From positions 1 through 64,000 of the forward strand of contig DATBMH010000067.1 of NCBI GenBank assembly GCA_036554945.1: a stretch of DNA of 64,000 bases, written 5' to 3'. The notes under the pieces are model-generated. The model did not search any database and was not told the origin of the DNA. It saw only the letters and a program-made list of their open reading frames with translations. Shown piece after piece: positions 16,087 through 26,780 of the stretch; positions within the stretch are counted from its first letter, which is position 1; each line of letters starts with the position of its first letter. This stretch comes from JACDAN01 sp036554945 (lineage in GTDB: Bacteria; Actinomycetota; Thermoleophilia; Gaiellales; Gaiellaceae). Made by a program: the position numbers and the translations under genes.

Positions 16087-18644
16087 ACCTCCACGGTCCG
16101 GATCTCCCAGGGCCGAAGGTCCAGCTCGATCTCGCCGAACCGGGCCCGGACCGGCTCCGGGTGCTCGCACGCGACGCGCGCCTCGCGGGCGCCGTCGCGC
16201 AGCCGCAGCGCGGACAGGACGACGCCGTCGCCGTGGAGCTCCGGGCCGGTCCTGCTCCGCGGGCCGTCCAGCGCGGCGCCGGGCGCGACCAGGAACGGGT
16301 GCAGGTAGCGCTCGAGCTGGTCGTGCACGCGCGCCTCGTGCCAGGCGCCGGGATGCGGGTACAGGGCGAAGGCGATGCTCCAGGGGCCGCGGCACTGCGC
16401 CGCCGGGATCGCGATCTCCGGGCCGGCCGGGCTCTCCCTGTAGGCGTGCGCGCTGCGGCTGATCAGGCCGGTCGAGCGCAGGATCGTCAGCGCCAGCTCG
16501 CGGCCGCCGTCCACGAGCTCGTACTCCATCGGATGCTCGAACAGCGCGGCCATGCCGCCGGCGTCGACGAAGCCGTAGGCCGGGAAGGTCGGCAGGGCGA
16601 CCTCGCCGAAGCCGGCCTCGGCCTCGAGCCCGCGCTCGACGACGGCGAACTGGCCCTGCGCGGCTGAGCGGTCCGCGCGCTCCGGCAGCGGGACGTGGAC
16701 GCGGAGCCGGTGGTCTTCGCACGGGTTGTCGAACGAGATGCGCAGGCGGCAGAACGGCTCGCCGGCGCGGAGCTCGACGACGGTCGCGACGTCGACGGGG
16801 GCCTCAGCGGATGACCAGCGGTACGACCGGACGATGCTCACCGCGCCCCGCACCGGTCCTTTCGCGAGCACCTCCACGCGAACGGCGGTCGGCTCGTCGA
16901 CGAGACGGTCGTCGGCGGGCGGCGCGTAGTTGTAGCTGTCACCCTCGTCGCCCCCGTCGACGAGCCGGCCGACACCTTCGGCTCCGCGCAGCGAGAGCGT
17001 CCCGTCGCGCGCGATCCCGATCGAGAGCAGCCCGTTGTCGAGGCCGTCGCCGGCCGCGCGCACCGGATGCTCGACGGTGCCGGTGCCCTCGACCGGCTGG
17101 AGCGCCGTCCACCCGAGGGCCGGCGCCGGAACGCTCGCGACGACCGTGGATCGGCGACGCGCGACGATCCGGACGTCCCACTCGCCGCCGCCACCGCTCG
17201 TCGCGACCTCGAGCTCGTGCCGGAGCTCATCGAGGTCGAGCCAGATCGGATCGTCCTCCTCGTCGACCTCGAACGTGATCGTCCGCTCCTCGATCGTCAT
17301 CCCGTTCAGCCGGCGGCCGAAGAGCTCCCGCCCGTGCAGCCGCCGGCGGAGCCACTCGGGGACGCCGGAGCCCGGCACCCGCTCCTCGTAGAGCAGCGGC
17401 TCGTTGCGGCTGACCCGCTGGGCGGCGACGCGCGTGCCGTCCGGCAGCTCGAGCGCGATCTCCTGCCACCGGGCCGGGACGGCGAGGGTCAGCTCGACGC
17501 TGTCCCAGCGCGGCGTCGGGCTGGGGTTGAAGGCCACAACCGACCCCAGCGGCGCCTCCGTGGCCGCCTCTCGGGCGGCGTCCTCGGCGAGGCCCATCGC
17601 GATCTGCTCGGCCTCGTAGCAGCGGACGAGCACCTGGGACGAGACCTCGTCCACGGAGCAGCCGCAGATCGAGTCGTGTGCGGAGTTCTCGATCACCCGC
17701 CGCCACCCGAGGTCGAGGAGGCGGTCGGGCCAGGCCGTCCCGTACAGCGCCTGAAACGGCTCGGCGTAGCGCGCGAGCGCGCGCTCGGCCCGGGCCATCG
17801 CGGCCTTGAGGTCCAGGCGGGCGGAGAGCGTCCCCATGAGGATGTTCGCGCGCGCGCTCGAGCGAAGCTCGCCCCGCCAGCGCCGATTGCCGCTGCGGCC
17901 TTCGACGGTCGCGAGGTAGTCGGGAAGCGTCGAGATCTCGGCGTCGGCGCCGCTCTCCTGCACGAGCGCGGTCAGCTGAGGCAGTGGCTCCATGTGGTCG
18001 GTGCCCACCATGGCCAGGATCGGCTCGTCCCCGAAGAACTCCCGGTGGGACTCGCGGACCGCCTCGAGGCCGCGGCCGAGCTGTCCCGGGACGTCCAGGA
18101 GATAGGCGCCGTTGCCGTAGCCGTACGGCAGGTACTCGGCCCGCACGGACGAGCCGTCCGGCGCCTCCCACACGAAGGAGTGCGAGTCGATCTCGCCCGG
18201 GACGCCGCGCCAGAGAACAGCCGTCTCGATCCCCGCCTGCCGGAGGATCTGCGGCATCTGCGCGACGTGGCCGAACATGTCGGGCAGGTAGCCCACGGCC
18301 ATGGCTCCGCCGAACTCGTCCGCCCGCCGCCGGCCCTGCTCGAGGTTGCGGACGATCGTCTCGCCGGAGACGAGGAACTCGTCCATCAGCACCTGCCACG
18401 GCCCGATCGCGAGCCGGCCCTCGTCGACGAGGCGCCGCACGCGCTCGGCCGACTCGGGCCGGACCTCGAGATAGTCGTCCAGCGTCGCGAGCTGCCCGTC
18501 GAGCGTGAAGCGGTAGCGCTCGTCCGCCTCCATCGCGTCCAGCAGCAGGTCGACCAGGCGGACGAGCTTCAGCCGGAAGCGCTGGAACGGGAGATACCAC
18601 TCCCGGTCCCAGTGCGTGTGCGGGACGAGGTGGACGGGCGGCAA
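16083..18644 (-). CDS. Glycoside hydrolase family 38 alpha-mannosidase
   Basis: An 853-residue enzyme. The N-terminal catalytic domain opens with VHLVPHTHWDREWYLPF (zinc ligands in HTHWD), followed by GYLPDMFGH with the predicted nucleophile Asp near residue 123, and AMVGTDHMEPLP. The middle helical domain has NSAHDSICGCSVDEV (further zinc ligand) and the rest is the beta-rich C-terminus. It hydrolyses alpha-mannosides, possibly mannosylglycerate as in MngB. I chose the TTG at 18644 because the open frame upstream of it contains no better start before the divergent gene and the motif starts only six residues in. No signal peptide, so cytoplasmic. It could work on sugars imported by the nearby ABC transporter. 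Confidence 0.9.
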   Translation of the reverse strand: MPPVHLVPHTHWDREWYLPFQRFRLKLVRLVDLLLDAMEADERYRFTLDGQLATLDDYLEVRPESAERVRRLVDEGRLAIGPWQVLMDEFLVSGETIVRNLEQGRRRADEFGGAMAVGYLPDMFGHVAQMPQILRQAGIETAVLWRGVPGEIDSHSFVWEAPDGSSVRAEYLPYGYGNGAYLLDVPGQLGRGLEAVRESHREFFGDEPILAMVGTDHMEPLPQLTALVQESGADAEISTLPDYLATVEGRSGNRRWRGELRSSARANILMGTLSARLDLKAAMARAERALARYAEPFQALYGTAWPDRLLDLGWRRVIENSAHDSICGCSVDEVSSQVLVRCYEAEQIAMGLAEDAAREAATEAPLGSVVAFNPSPTPRWDSVELTLAVPARWQEIALELPDGTRVAAQRVSRNEPLLYEERVPGSGVPEWLRRRLHGRELFGRRLNGMTIEERTITFEVDEEDDPIWLDLDELRHELEVATSGGGGEWDVRIVARRRSTVVASVPAPALGWTALQPVEGTGTVEHPVRAAGDGLDNGLLSIGIARDGTLSLRGAEGVGRLVDGGDEGDSYNYAPPADDRLVDEPTAVRVEVLAKGPVRGAVSIVRSYRWSSAEAPVDVATVVELRAGEPFCRLRISFDNPCEDHRLRVHVPLPERADRSAAQGQFAVVERGLEAEAGFGEVALPTFPAYGFVDAGGMAALFEHPMEYELVDGGRELALTILRSTGLISRSAHAYRESPAGPEIAIPAAQCRGPWSIAFALYPHPGAWHEARVHDQLERYLHPFLVAPGAALDGPRSRTGPELHGDGVVLSALRLRDGAREARVACEHPEPVRARFGEIELDLRPWEIRTVEV

Positions 18645-18674
18645 GCGCGTGACTCTAGTGCGTACCTTGCCGAT

Positions 18675-19883
18675 GTGAACCCCTGGCGCTGGACGGCGTG
18701 CGGCGCTCTCGCCGCGGCGATCGCAGGCGGCTCGGCCGGAGCGGCGCCGCCGTCGCGCTCGCTCGGGCTTCCGTGGGCCGGAGGGCTCGTCGGCGGCGTC
18801 CAGCTCGAGGCGGAGGGGGACGACTTCTTCACCTGGGACCACGTCCGCCGGCGCTCGCCCAACGCGAGCGGCAGGCGCTACGGGAACGCGCGGCTGATCC
18901 GCACCCTCTCGCGAGTCTTCAGCGCCTACGCCGCGGCCCATCCGGGGACGGCGCGGATCGGCGTCGGGGACCTCTCCCGCCGCCGTGGCGGCGACTTCGG
19001 CCGTCGCTTCGGCGCGCCCGGCCACGCGTCCCACCAGAACGGGCTCGACGCCGACGTCTACTACCCGAGGCGCGACGGCCGTGAGCGCCCGCCGACGGCG
19101 AGGCGGCAGGTCGACCGGCGGCTGGCGCAGGACCTGCTCGACCGGTTCGTCGCAGCGGGCGCCGCGAAGATCTTCGTCGGCCCAGGCTTCGGGCTCACCG
19201 GGCCGCCTGCCGTCGTCGAGCCGCTGCCGGCCTACCACGACAACCACATGCACGTCCGGCTGCCGGGGGACGGCGTCCGGTCCGAGGAGATCGGCCGGAG
19301 CACGCGCGGCCGTCCGATCCGGATGTTCACGCTCGGCTCCGGCCGGCCCCGGATCCTCGTCGTCGGCTGTATCCACGGCGACGAGTGCGCCGGCAGCGTC
19401 GTCGCGAACCGGCTGCTGCACGCGCGCCCACCGGCGTCCGGCTCGATCGCGGTCGTGCAGGACCTGAACCCCGACGCCCACGCGGCGAAGCGGCGGACGA
19501 ACGCGCGGGGCGTCGACCTGAACCGGAACTTCCCGGGCACCTGGCGGCGCCTTCCGACCTCGGGGCGAGCACCCGCGTCCGAGGTCGAGACCCGGCTGGC
19601 GATGCGGCTGATCCGCCGCCTCCGGCCGGACGTCACGATCTGGTTCCACCAGCCGCAGACGCTCGTGCGCGCCTCCGGCCCAAGCGTCTCCGTCGCCCGC
19701 CGGTTCGCGGGGCTCGCGGGCATGCGCTTCCGCAGGCTGCCGTGGCCGCCAGGCTCGGCAACGGCCTGGCAGCACGGCGCTTTCCCACGCTCGCGCGCCT
19801 TCGTCGTGGAGCTCAGGCCGGGCGCTCTCGGGATCCGGGAGGCCGGGCGCTACGCCGACGCGGTCCGCGGGCTCGCTACTTGA
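18675..19883 (+). CDS. Double murein peptidase: MepA-like LAS domain fused to M14 (MpaA-like) domain
   Basis: A 402-residue protein with a probable signal peptide (VNPWRWTACGALAAAIAGGS). Residues about 40-200 match penicillin-insensitive murein endopeptidase: GHASHQNGLDADVYYP provides the His and Asp zinc ligands and DNHMHVRLPG the HxH ligand. Residues about 215-402 form an M14 carboxypeptidase-like domain with HGDECAGS (zinc His and Glu), GVDLNRNFPG, the second zinc His in IWFHQPQ and catalytic Glu in FVVELRPG. This second half resembles MpaA murein-tripeptide amidase. The fusion suggests stepwise cutting of peptidoglycan peptides outside the membrane. It diverges from the mannosidase and overlaps the convergent sugar permease by eight bp. 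Confidence 0.87.
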   Translation: MNPWRWTACGALAAAIAGGSAGAAPPSRSLGLPWAGGLVGGVQLEAEGDDFFTWDHVRRRSPNASGRRYGNARLIRTLSRVFSAYAAAHPGTARIGVGDLSRRRGGDFGRRFGAPGHASHQNGLDADVYYPRRDGRERPPTARRQVDRRLAQDLLDRFVAAGAAKIFVGPGFGLTGPPAVVEPLPAYHDNHMHVRLPGDGVRSEEIGRSTRGRPIRMFTLGSGRPRILVVGCIHGDECAGSVVANRLLHARPPASGSIAVVQDLNPDAHAAKRRTNARGVDLNRNFPGTWRRLPTSGRAPASEVETRLAMRLIRRLRPDVTIWFHQPQTLVRASGPSVSVARRFAGLAGMRFRRLPWPPGSATAWQHGAFPRSRAFVVELRPGALGIREAGRYADAVRGLAT

Positions 19884-20757
19884 CCGAGCCGGCCAGCAGG
19901 CCCTGCACGAAGTAGCGCTGCAGCGCGAAGAAGACGATCAGCGGGACGATCATCAGCAGGAACGCGCCCGCGCTGAGCAGGTGCCACTCGATGCCGTAGG
20001 TCGACTGCATCTGGTTGATGCGGATCGTCATCGGCCAGAGGTCGGAGTCCTGGACGAAGATCAGCGCCATCAGCAGGTCGTTCCAGACCCACAGGAACTG
20101 GAAGATCCCGAACGAGGCGAGCGCCGGCACCGAGAGCGGAACGACCACCTTGAGGAAGATCCGCACGTTCGACGCGCCGTCGACGCGGGCCGCCTCGATC
20201 AGGTCCCGCGGCAGGGTGATGAAGAAGTTCCGCAGCAGGAAGATGCAGAGCGGGAGACCGAACGCCGTGTGCGCGAGCCAGATGCCCACGTACCAGTCGG
20301 CGACGCCGAAGTCACGGAAGAGGATCAGCAGCGGGACGAGCGCCATCTGGATCGGCACGACCATCAGCGCCACGATCAGGAGGAAGATCGTGTCGCGGAA
20401 CGGGAACGAGATCCACGAGAAGGCGTAGGCGGCGAGCGCCCCGATCGCGAGCGGGAGCAGCGTCGACGGGATCGTGATGATCAGGCTGTTGACGAAGCTC
20501 GAGCCCATCTTCGCGTTGTCGAGGACGAGCTCGTAGTTGTGGAGCGTGAACGAGAAGTCGGTGAGCGAGCTCCACCAGCTCGACGACTGGATGTCGCCCC
20601 GAGGCCGGAACGAGGTGACGGCGAGGCCGACGGTCGGGACGAGCCAGACGACCGAGATCGCGAGCAGGGCGATGTGGACGGGCGAGCGCTGGATGAAGCG
20701 GAGGAGCCGCGCGCTGACCGTGCGCGGCTGGCGCTCGACGGCGACGGCCGTGGCCAC
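19876..20757 (-). CDS. Carbohydrate ABC transporter permease (MalG/AglG-like)
   Basis: A 293-residue inner-membrane permease with about six membrane segments. The EAA loop reads EAARVDGASNVRIFLKVVVPLS, which contacts the ATPase. The start is GTG at 20757, overlapping by one base the stop of the other permease (TAGTG), so expression is coupled. Order in the operon is ATPase, binding protein, MalF-like, MalG-like. It completes a CUT1-type sugar importer. Confidence 0.92.
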   Translation of the reverse strand: MATAVAVERQPRTVSARLLRFIQRSPVHIALLAISVVWLVPTVGLAVTSFRPRGDIQSSSWWSSLTDFSFTLHNYELVLDNAKMGSSFVNSLIITIPSTLLPLAIGALAAYAFSWISFPFRDTIFLLIVALMVVPIQMALVPLLILFRDFGVADWYVGIWLAHTAFGLPLCIFLLRNFFITLPRDLIEAARVDGASNVRIFLKVVVPLSVPALASFGIFQFLWVWNDLLMALIFVQDSDLWPMTIRINQMQSTYGIEWHLLSAGAFLLMIVPLIVFFALQRYFVQGLLAGSVK

Positions 20758-21716
20758 TAGTTCACCACCCGCTCGCTCCGGAACCGCCTGATGTTGAACG
20801 CCATGATCGGGATGATCAGGAGCAGCATCACGACGGCGATCGCGGCCCCGTACCCGCCCTCGGCGTTCGTGAAGGTCTCGTCGACCATCGAGAAGGCGAT
20901 GACCTCGCTGGCCCCGCCGGGGCCGCCTCCGGTCATCACGTAGATGATGTCGAACACCTTGATCACGTTGATCAGGAGCCAGACGGTGACGACGGCGATC
21001 GGGAGCGAGAGCAGCGGCAGCTGGATCCGCCGGAAGATGTCCCACTCGCTCGCGCCGTCGGTGCGGGCGGCCTCGATCACCTCCTCGGAGATCCCCTTCA
21101 GCGCCGCGGAGATGACGACCGTCGCGAACCCGGTCGACGCCCAGACGTACGCGAAGATCAGCGCGTAGTTGACGACGTCGGCCCGGCCGTACCAGGCGAC
21201 CGGGTCGATGCTGAAGATGCCGAGGAAGGCGTTCAGCGACCCGATGTTCGGGTCCGGGTCGTAGACGAACTTCCAGATGATCGCGACCGCCGTGGCGGAG
21301 ATCGCCATCGGCACGAAGACGATCGCCTTGACCATCGACTCGTAGCGGGCGCGCGCGGCGAGGATCGCGATCAGCAGCCCCAGCGCGAGGCACAGGCTCG
21401 TGTAGACCACGACCCACTTGAGGTTGTTGATGAGCGCGCCCTCCGGCGGGAAGACCTCGGTGTTGAGGAACTCCTTGTCCCTCGTGAAGAGCCGCTCGTA
21501 GTTGTCGAGCCCGACCCAGCGCGTGAACTGCAGGCGCGAGTTCGTGTCCCCGAAGCTGAAGTAGATCGTCCGGATCAGCGGCCAGACGACGAGCAGGCCG
21601 AGCAGGAAGATCGCCGGCAGGATGAAGAACAGGCCCTGCCAGCTCGGCCGCTTGTAGAAGGGCAGCCGCCGTCCCCGGGGTCGACCGACTGATCCGGGGA
21701 CGGCGGTGCTGCTCAC
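20757..21716 (-). CDS. Carbohydrate ABC transporter permease (MalF/AglF-like)
   Basis: A 319-residue permease with a long cytoplasmic N-terminus, about six membrane segments and EAA loop EAARTDGASEWDIFRRIQLP. The sequence VMTGGGPGGASEVIAFSMVDETF is typical of CUT1 permeases and the whole resembles AglF of alpha-glucoside transporters. It begins one base after the binding-protein stop codon. The substrate is probably an oligosaccharide. Confidence 0.92.
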   Translation of the reverse strand: MSSTAVPGSVGRPRGRRLPFYKRPSWQGLFFILPAIFLLGLLVVWPLIRTIYFSFGDTNSRLQFTRWVGLDNYERLFTRDKEFLNTEVFPPEGALINNLKWVVVYTSLCLALGLLIAILAARARYESMVKAIVFVPMAISATAVAIIWKFVYDPDPNIGSLNAFLGIFSIDPVAWYGRADVVNYALIFAYVWASTGFATVVISAALKGISEEVIEAARTDGASEWDIFRRIQLPLLSLPIAVVTVWLLINVIKVFDIIYVMTGGGPGGASEVIAFSMVDETFTNAEGGYGAAIAVVMLLLIIPIMAFNIRRFRSERVVN

Positions 21717-23014
21717 TTACTTCGCGAACTCGGACTCGGCCTGCGCCTGGTAGTCGTCGAGCAGCGAGTCCATGTTGTCGGGGTTCTTGATGATGTTCTG
21801 GAGGAGCGTCCCGAAGTCCTGACCGAGCGTGCCCGGCAGGAGGTCGGAGCCGTCGAACAGGAACGACTCGGCGTTCTTCAGCTGCTCGGCCTCCTTGGCG
21901 ACGAGCTCGTTCGGGTAGTCGGCGTCCGTGACGCCCTCGTTGGGCGAGGCGATCGCCCCGGTCGAGACCCAGATCTTCCCGGCCTCGGGAGTGGCGAGGA
22001 ACTCGATCAGCTTCTTGTTGTCCTCGTTGTTGACGAACGCGGAGGCCACGTCGCCGCCGCCGACGAGCGGGTTGCCGTTCGCCTCGTCGATCGTCGGCCA
22101 CGGGAAGAAGTCGATGTCCTCCCCGACCTTCAGGTCCGGGTTGACGTCGCCGAGCGCGATGCCGCCGACGAAGCCGCCCTCCATGTACATGTTGGCGACC
22201 GGGTTCTTGCTGAAGACCCGCCCGATGCCGTCGACGAAGCCGATGCCGAGGGCGGTGTCGATCCCGCCGGCGACGTACTTGTCGTTGATGATCTTCGTCA
22301 TCTCGGTGAGCGAGTCCTTGACCGTCTGGTCGTTGAACGGCAGCTCACCGTTGAAGAGCTTCGTGTAGTTGTCGGTGCCCGCCTGGCGGGCGTAGATGTT
22401 CTCGAACCAGTCCGTCAGGGTCCACGAGTTGTCGCGGCCCTGCGCCCCGACCGCCCACGGGTCCGGGTCCTTCTGCTCGTACTGCTCGGTGAGGTCGAGC
22501 AGCTGGTCCCAGGTCGTCGGGATCTGGAAGCCGTTCTCCTCGAAGTTGTTCGGCTTGTACCAGATGGTGCTCTTGGAGTTCGCCTTCGCGACGACGCCGT
22601 AGACCTTGTCGTCGACCGTCGCGAGGCTCGTCCACGTGTCGCTGTAGTTCTCGTTGATCGCGTCCGCGTCGATGCCCATGTCCTCGAGGGGGATCAGGGA
22701 CTCGTCGCGGGCGAGCTCGGCGACCACGCCCGGCCGCGGGATGATCGCCACGTCCGGCGGGTTGTCCGCCGCGAGCCGGGTCCGGATCACGGGCAGGAAG
22801 TCGCGCGCCGACTCGTACTTCGTCCGGATCCCCGTGTCGGCCGTGAACTTGTCGAGGACCTTCTGGAACGCCTCCTGCTCGGAGCCGCCCCACAGCGAGA
22901 AGACGGTGATCTCGCCGTCCCCCTCCTCGGTCCCTCCGCCGTCGTCCCCCCCGCAGGCGCCCAGGGCGAGCGCCATCGCGGCAAGGACGGCGGCAGGAAT
23001 CAACCACCGTCTCT

Positions 23015-23018
<4 letters not shown>
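21717..23018 (-). CDS. Extracellular solute-binding lipoprotein, family 1 (sugar)
   Basis: A 433-residue lipoprotein. The signal MKRRWLIPAAVLAAMALALG ends in a lipobox with lipidated Cys22 (LGAC), followed by a Gly/Asp/Glu-rich linker. The mature fold has EITVFSLWGGSEQEAFQKVL near the start and many Trp/Tyr/Asn residues expected in a sugar site, consistent with family-1 binding proteins that feed CUT1 permeases. Its ATG overlaps the stop of the upstream ATPase by four bases. The nearest described class is alpha-glucoside binding; ligand unproven. Confidence 0.92.
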
Positions 23019-24247
<1,229 letters not shown>

Positions 24248-24266
24248 GGCGGCGTGGGGCGGATGA

Positions 24267-25613
24267 TTACCACTTCGAAACCGGTTGCGGCAACCTCGTG
24301 CCGATCGAGCCCAGGGCGATCGACAGGGCGAAGGACGCTGCGAAACTGGGAAGCGACGCCCCGATCCCGAGCTCCGGCTGCCCGGTCCTCTCGACGATGT
24401 CGACCCACCAGGACGGCCCGAGCGGCGGCTCGTGCAGCCAGTGGTAGAGGGCGAAGCCGAGGAGCCAGGCGAGCAGGAGCTCCGGCCGCCAGGCGGGCGC
24501 CTGGAAGATCTGCGCCCTCGTGTAGCGGGCGCCGGACCGGAGCCAGTCGGCGAGCAGGACGCCGAAGAGCGGCACGAAGCACGACCCGAGAAGGAGGAGG
24601 AACGACTCGTAGTTGCGGAGCTCGACGACGAGGGCGCCCAGCGTGGCGACGGCGGCGATCGCCGCGATCAGCACCCGCTGAGGGGTGTCGGGGGCGACGT
24701 TCTGGAGCGAGACCGCCGTCGAGTAGATGTTCGCGAACGCCTCGTCCGTCTCGTCCAGCGTGACCGCCAGGAGCGCCAGCGCGGCTGCCAGCCCCGCGGC
24801 CGCGACGGCCGGAGGGATCTCCACCGGATCGCTGATCCCGCGACTGAGCACGACGAAGACTCCGAGGGCGAGCATCCATGTCCCACCCAGGAAGTACCCG
24901 AATCCGGCGCCCCAGAACGCGGATCGCCGATCGCGTGAGAACCGCGTGTAGTCCGAGACCAGCGGAACCCACGAGACGGTGATCGCGATCACGAGATCGA
25001 CACCGAGCCAGAATGACGAACCCCCTTCCGCAGGAGCATTCCAGAGTGCGGACAAGTCTGCTTCCGACAGCGCCCACCAGCTCAGGTAGACGAGCGAGGC
25101 GAGCACGATCCAGACACCGAACTTGCGGAGGATCCGGCGCACGAAGCCGACCGGGCCGAGCAGGGCGAAGCCGGCCGCGAGGATCCCGAAGAGGATCGTC
25201 CAGGCGGCCTCGGCCTCGACGCCGAGGAGCTCGTCCGAGAGCGCGGCCGCGGCGGCGGCGATGATGATCAGCTCGAAAGTGGCCCAGCCGAGGCACTGGA
25301 GCGCGTTCAGCCCGGTCGGGACGTAGGAGCCGCGCCGTCCGAGCGGCGCGCGCAGGAGCACCATCGAGGGAACCCGGGCGTCGGCGCCGATCAGCCCGGC
25401 GGTCCCGACCATCGCGTTGCCGATCAGGCCGCCGACGAGGATCGCGAGCAGCGCGTCGCGGAGCGTCAGCGCGGGGACGAGGAGCGCGCCGATGACGAGG
25501 ACGAGGAGCGAGACGCCGAGGTTGCCCCAGAGCGTCAGCTGGTCGAAGAGCCCGAGCACCCGGAGCCGCTCGGGCACCGGATCGATGCCCCAGGCCGGGG
25601 TCCGGTCGTCCAT
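24267..25613 (-). CDS. NCS1-family nucleobase/cation symporter
   Basis: A 448-residue protein with 12 predicted membrane segments. The N-terminus (LTLWGNLGVSLLVLVIGALL) and the motif GADARVPSMVLLRAPLGRRGSYVPTGLN are typical of NCS1 transporters for cytosine, purines, allantoin or hydroxymethylpyrimidine. The start at 25613 is preferred since the open frame upstream runs into the divergent regulator's promoter. It diverges from the molybdate operon with a 50-bp gap. I looked for a TPP-riboswitch that would point to hydroxymethylpyrimidine and saw none. The substrate is open. Confidence 0.88.
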   Translation of the reverse strand: MDDRTPAWGIDPVPERLRVLGLFDQLTLWGNLGVSLLVLVIGALLVPALTLRDALLAILVGGLIGNAMVGTAGLIGADARVPSMVLLRAPLGRRGSYVPTGLNALQCLGWATFELIIIAAAAAALSDELLGVEAEAAWTILFGILAAGFALLGPVGFVRRILRKFGVWIVLASLVYLSWWALSEADLSALWNAPAEGGSSFWLGVDLVIAITVSWVPLVSDYTRFSRDRRSAFWGAGFGYFLGGTWMLALGVFVVLSRGISDPVEIPPAVAAAGLAAALALLAVTLDETDEAFANIYSTAVSLQNVAPDTPQRVLIAAIAAVATLGALVVELRNYESFLLLLGSCFVPLFGVLLADWLRSGARYTRAQIFQAPAWRPELLLAWLLGFALYHWLHEPPLGPSWWVDIVERTGQPELGIGASLPSFAASFALSIALGSIGTRLPQPVSKW

Positions 25614-25641
25614 CGGTTCGACACTATCGCGTCCCACGTTG

Positions 25642-25664
25642 TAGGCTCGCTTAGGCAACGCCTA
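25642..25664. promoter_or_regulatory. Repeat-containing operator candidate upstream of the molybdate operon
   Basis: Two direct TAGGC copies 10 bp apart (25642 and 25652) and an inverted copy (GCCTA, 25660-25664) that ends on the A of the regulator's ATG. TAGGC-AAC-GCCTA is a perfect 5-bp inverted repeat. The site lies in the 50-bp divergent gap and may bind the MerR-like regulator encoded next to it. Function is inferred from position only. Confidence 0.45.
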
Positions 25665-26044
25665 TGCAAGACAAGGACACCTACACCGCTACCGAGGCTG
25701 CCCGCGCCCTCGGCATCAGCCTCGACACGCTGCGTCGATGGGACCGCGCGGGGCGGATCAAGACGAGGCGCGACGCCGCGAACCGGCGCCTAGTGCCCGC
25801 GCGCGAGGTTGCCCGGCTCAAGGGCGCCGACGCGACAGACGTGAGCGCACGCAATCGGTTCCACGGCGTGGTGCGCCAAGTGAAGAAGGAGGGCCTCCTC
25901 GCCCAGGTGGAGCTGGACGTCACCGAGCCGACGCGGATCCTCGCGATCGTCACGCGCGAGGCAGTCGAGGAGCTCGGGCTGCGGAAAGGGATGGCGGCGA
26001 CGGCGCTCGTCAAGGCGACGTCCGTGATGGTGAGGGGCGACTGA
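25664..26044 (+). CDS. MerR/BldC-type HTH regulator with molybdate-binding (Mop/TOBE) domain
   Basis: A 126-residue protein. The N-terminal half (about 6-55) is a MerR/excisionase-type helix-turn-helix: YTATEAARALGISLDTLRRW followed by DRAGRIKTRRDAANRRLVP. The C-terminal half (about 62-126) is a single Mop/TOBE module (RNRFHGVVRQVKKEGLLAQV and ALVKATSVMV), the domain that binds molybdate in ModE, ModC and molbindins. It therefore looks like a compact molybdate sensor at the head of the modABC operon, one bp from modA. It is much shorter than ModE and uses a different HTH class. Confidence 0.88.
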   Translation: MQDKDTYTATEAARALGISLDTLRRWDRAGRIKTRRDAANRRLVPAREVARLKGADATDVSARNRFHGVVRQVKKEGLLAQVELDVTEPTRILAIVTREAVEELGLRKGMAATALVKATSVMVRGD

Positions 26045-26045
26045 G

Positions 26046-26780
26046 GTGCGCGGGGTCGCCGTTCTGCTCGGAGCGGTCCTCGTGGCCATGGTGCCGCAGC
26101 TCGCACAGGCAGGTTCGAGCGCGTCACCTCGACTGACGATCTTCGCCGCCGCGTCGCTGACGGAGGTGTTCCCGCGGATCGACCGGCGGCCGGCCTTCAG
26201 CTTCGCGGGGTCGAACCAGCTCGCGCTCCAGATCCGGCAGGGCGCGCCCGCGGACATCTTCGCGTCGGCAGCTCCGAGCTACTCCCGGGACCTCTTCCGG
26301 CAGCGGCTCGTCGAGCGGCCGCGGGCCTTTGCCTCGAACGAGCTCGTACTCGCAGTGCCTCGGTCGAACCCGGCCGGCCTCCGGACGGTCTTCGATCTCC
26401 GCAGAAAGCGCGTGAAGCTCGTGATCGGAACCGCGCGGGTCCCGATCGGCGCCTACACGCGGCAGGTGCTTCGGAAGCTCGGTCTGACCTCGGTGCTCGC
26501 GAAGGTCGTCAGTCAGGAGCCGGACGTCAAGAGCATCCTCGGAAAGGTCGCGCTCGGGGAGGCCGACGCGGGCTTCGTCTACCGAACCGACGTCCAGCCG
26601 GCCCGCAGCCGGGTTCGCGCGATCGCGATCCCTGCGCGAGGACAGCCGAAGGTGCGGTACGAGATCGCGGTGGTCGCCTCGAGCCGGAACAAGGGGGCCG
26701 CGCGAGAATGGGTCCGGATGATCCGCACGGACGCCCGCGCGCGGCGGCTGCTTCGGCAGGCCGGCTTCGGGCTCCCGTGA
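26046..26780 (+). CDS. modA: Molybdate ABC transporter substrate-binding protein
   Basis: A 244-residue protein starting at GTG, with a signal peptide (VRGVAVLLGAVLVAMVPQLA). The mature part begins RLTIFAAASLTEVFPRI and includes FSFAGSNQLALQIRQGAPADIFASA, the oxyanion-binding signature of ModA/WtpA; Ser residues in AAASL and AGSN would hold the anion. No lipobox cysteine is seen, so it is probably secreted or membrane-anchored by an uncleaved signal. It lies in a regulator-modA-modB-modC operon. Tungstate is an alternative ligand. Confidence 0.92.
   Translation: MRGVAVLLGAVLVAMVPQLAQAGSSASPRLTIFAAASLTEVFPRIDRRPAFSFAGSNQLALQIRQGAPADIFASAAPSYSRDLFRQRLVERPRAFASNELVLAVPRSNPAGLRTVFDLRRKRVKLVIGTARVPIGAYTRQVLRKLGLTSVLAKVVSQEPDVKSILGKVALGEADAGFVYRTDVQPARSRVRAIAIPARGQPKVRYEIAVVASSRNKGAAREWVRMIRTDARARRLLRQAGFGLP

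Noticed and set aside
12961..16722. Very long minus-strand open frame through the propeller, PhzF and mannosidase genes
   Set aside because: It is Arg/Pro/Gly-rich with no motif and overlaps three genes with clear families; a by-product of high GC.
25614..25663. TPP riboswitch upstream of the NCS1 permease
   Set aside because: Only 50 bp and none of the conserved CUGAGA-type elements are visible.
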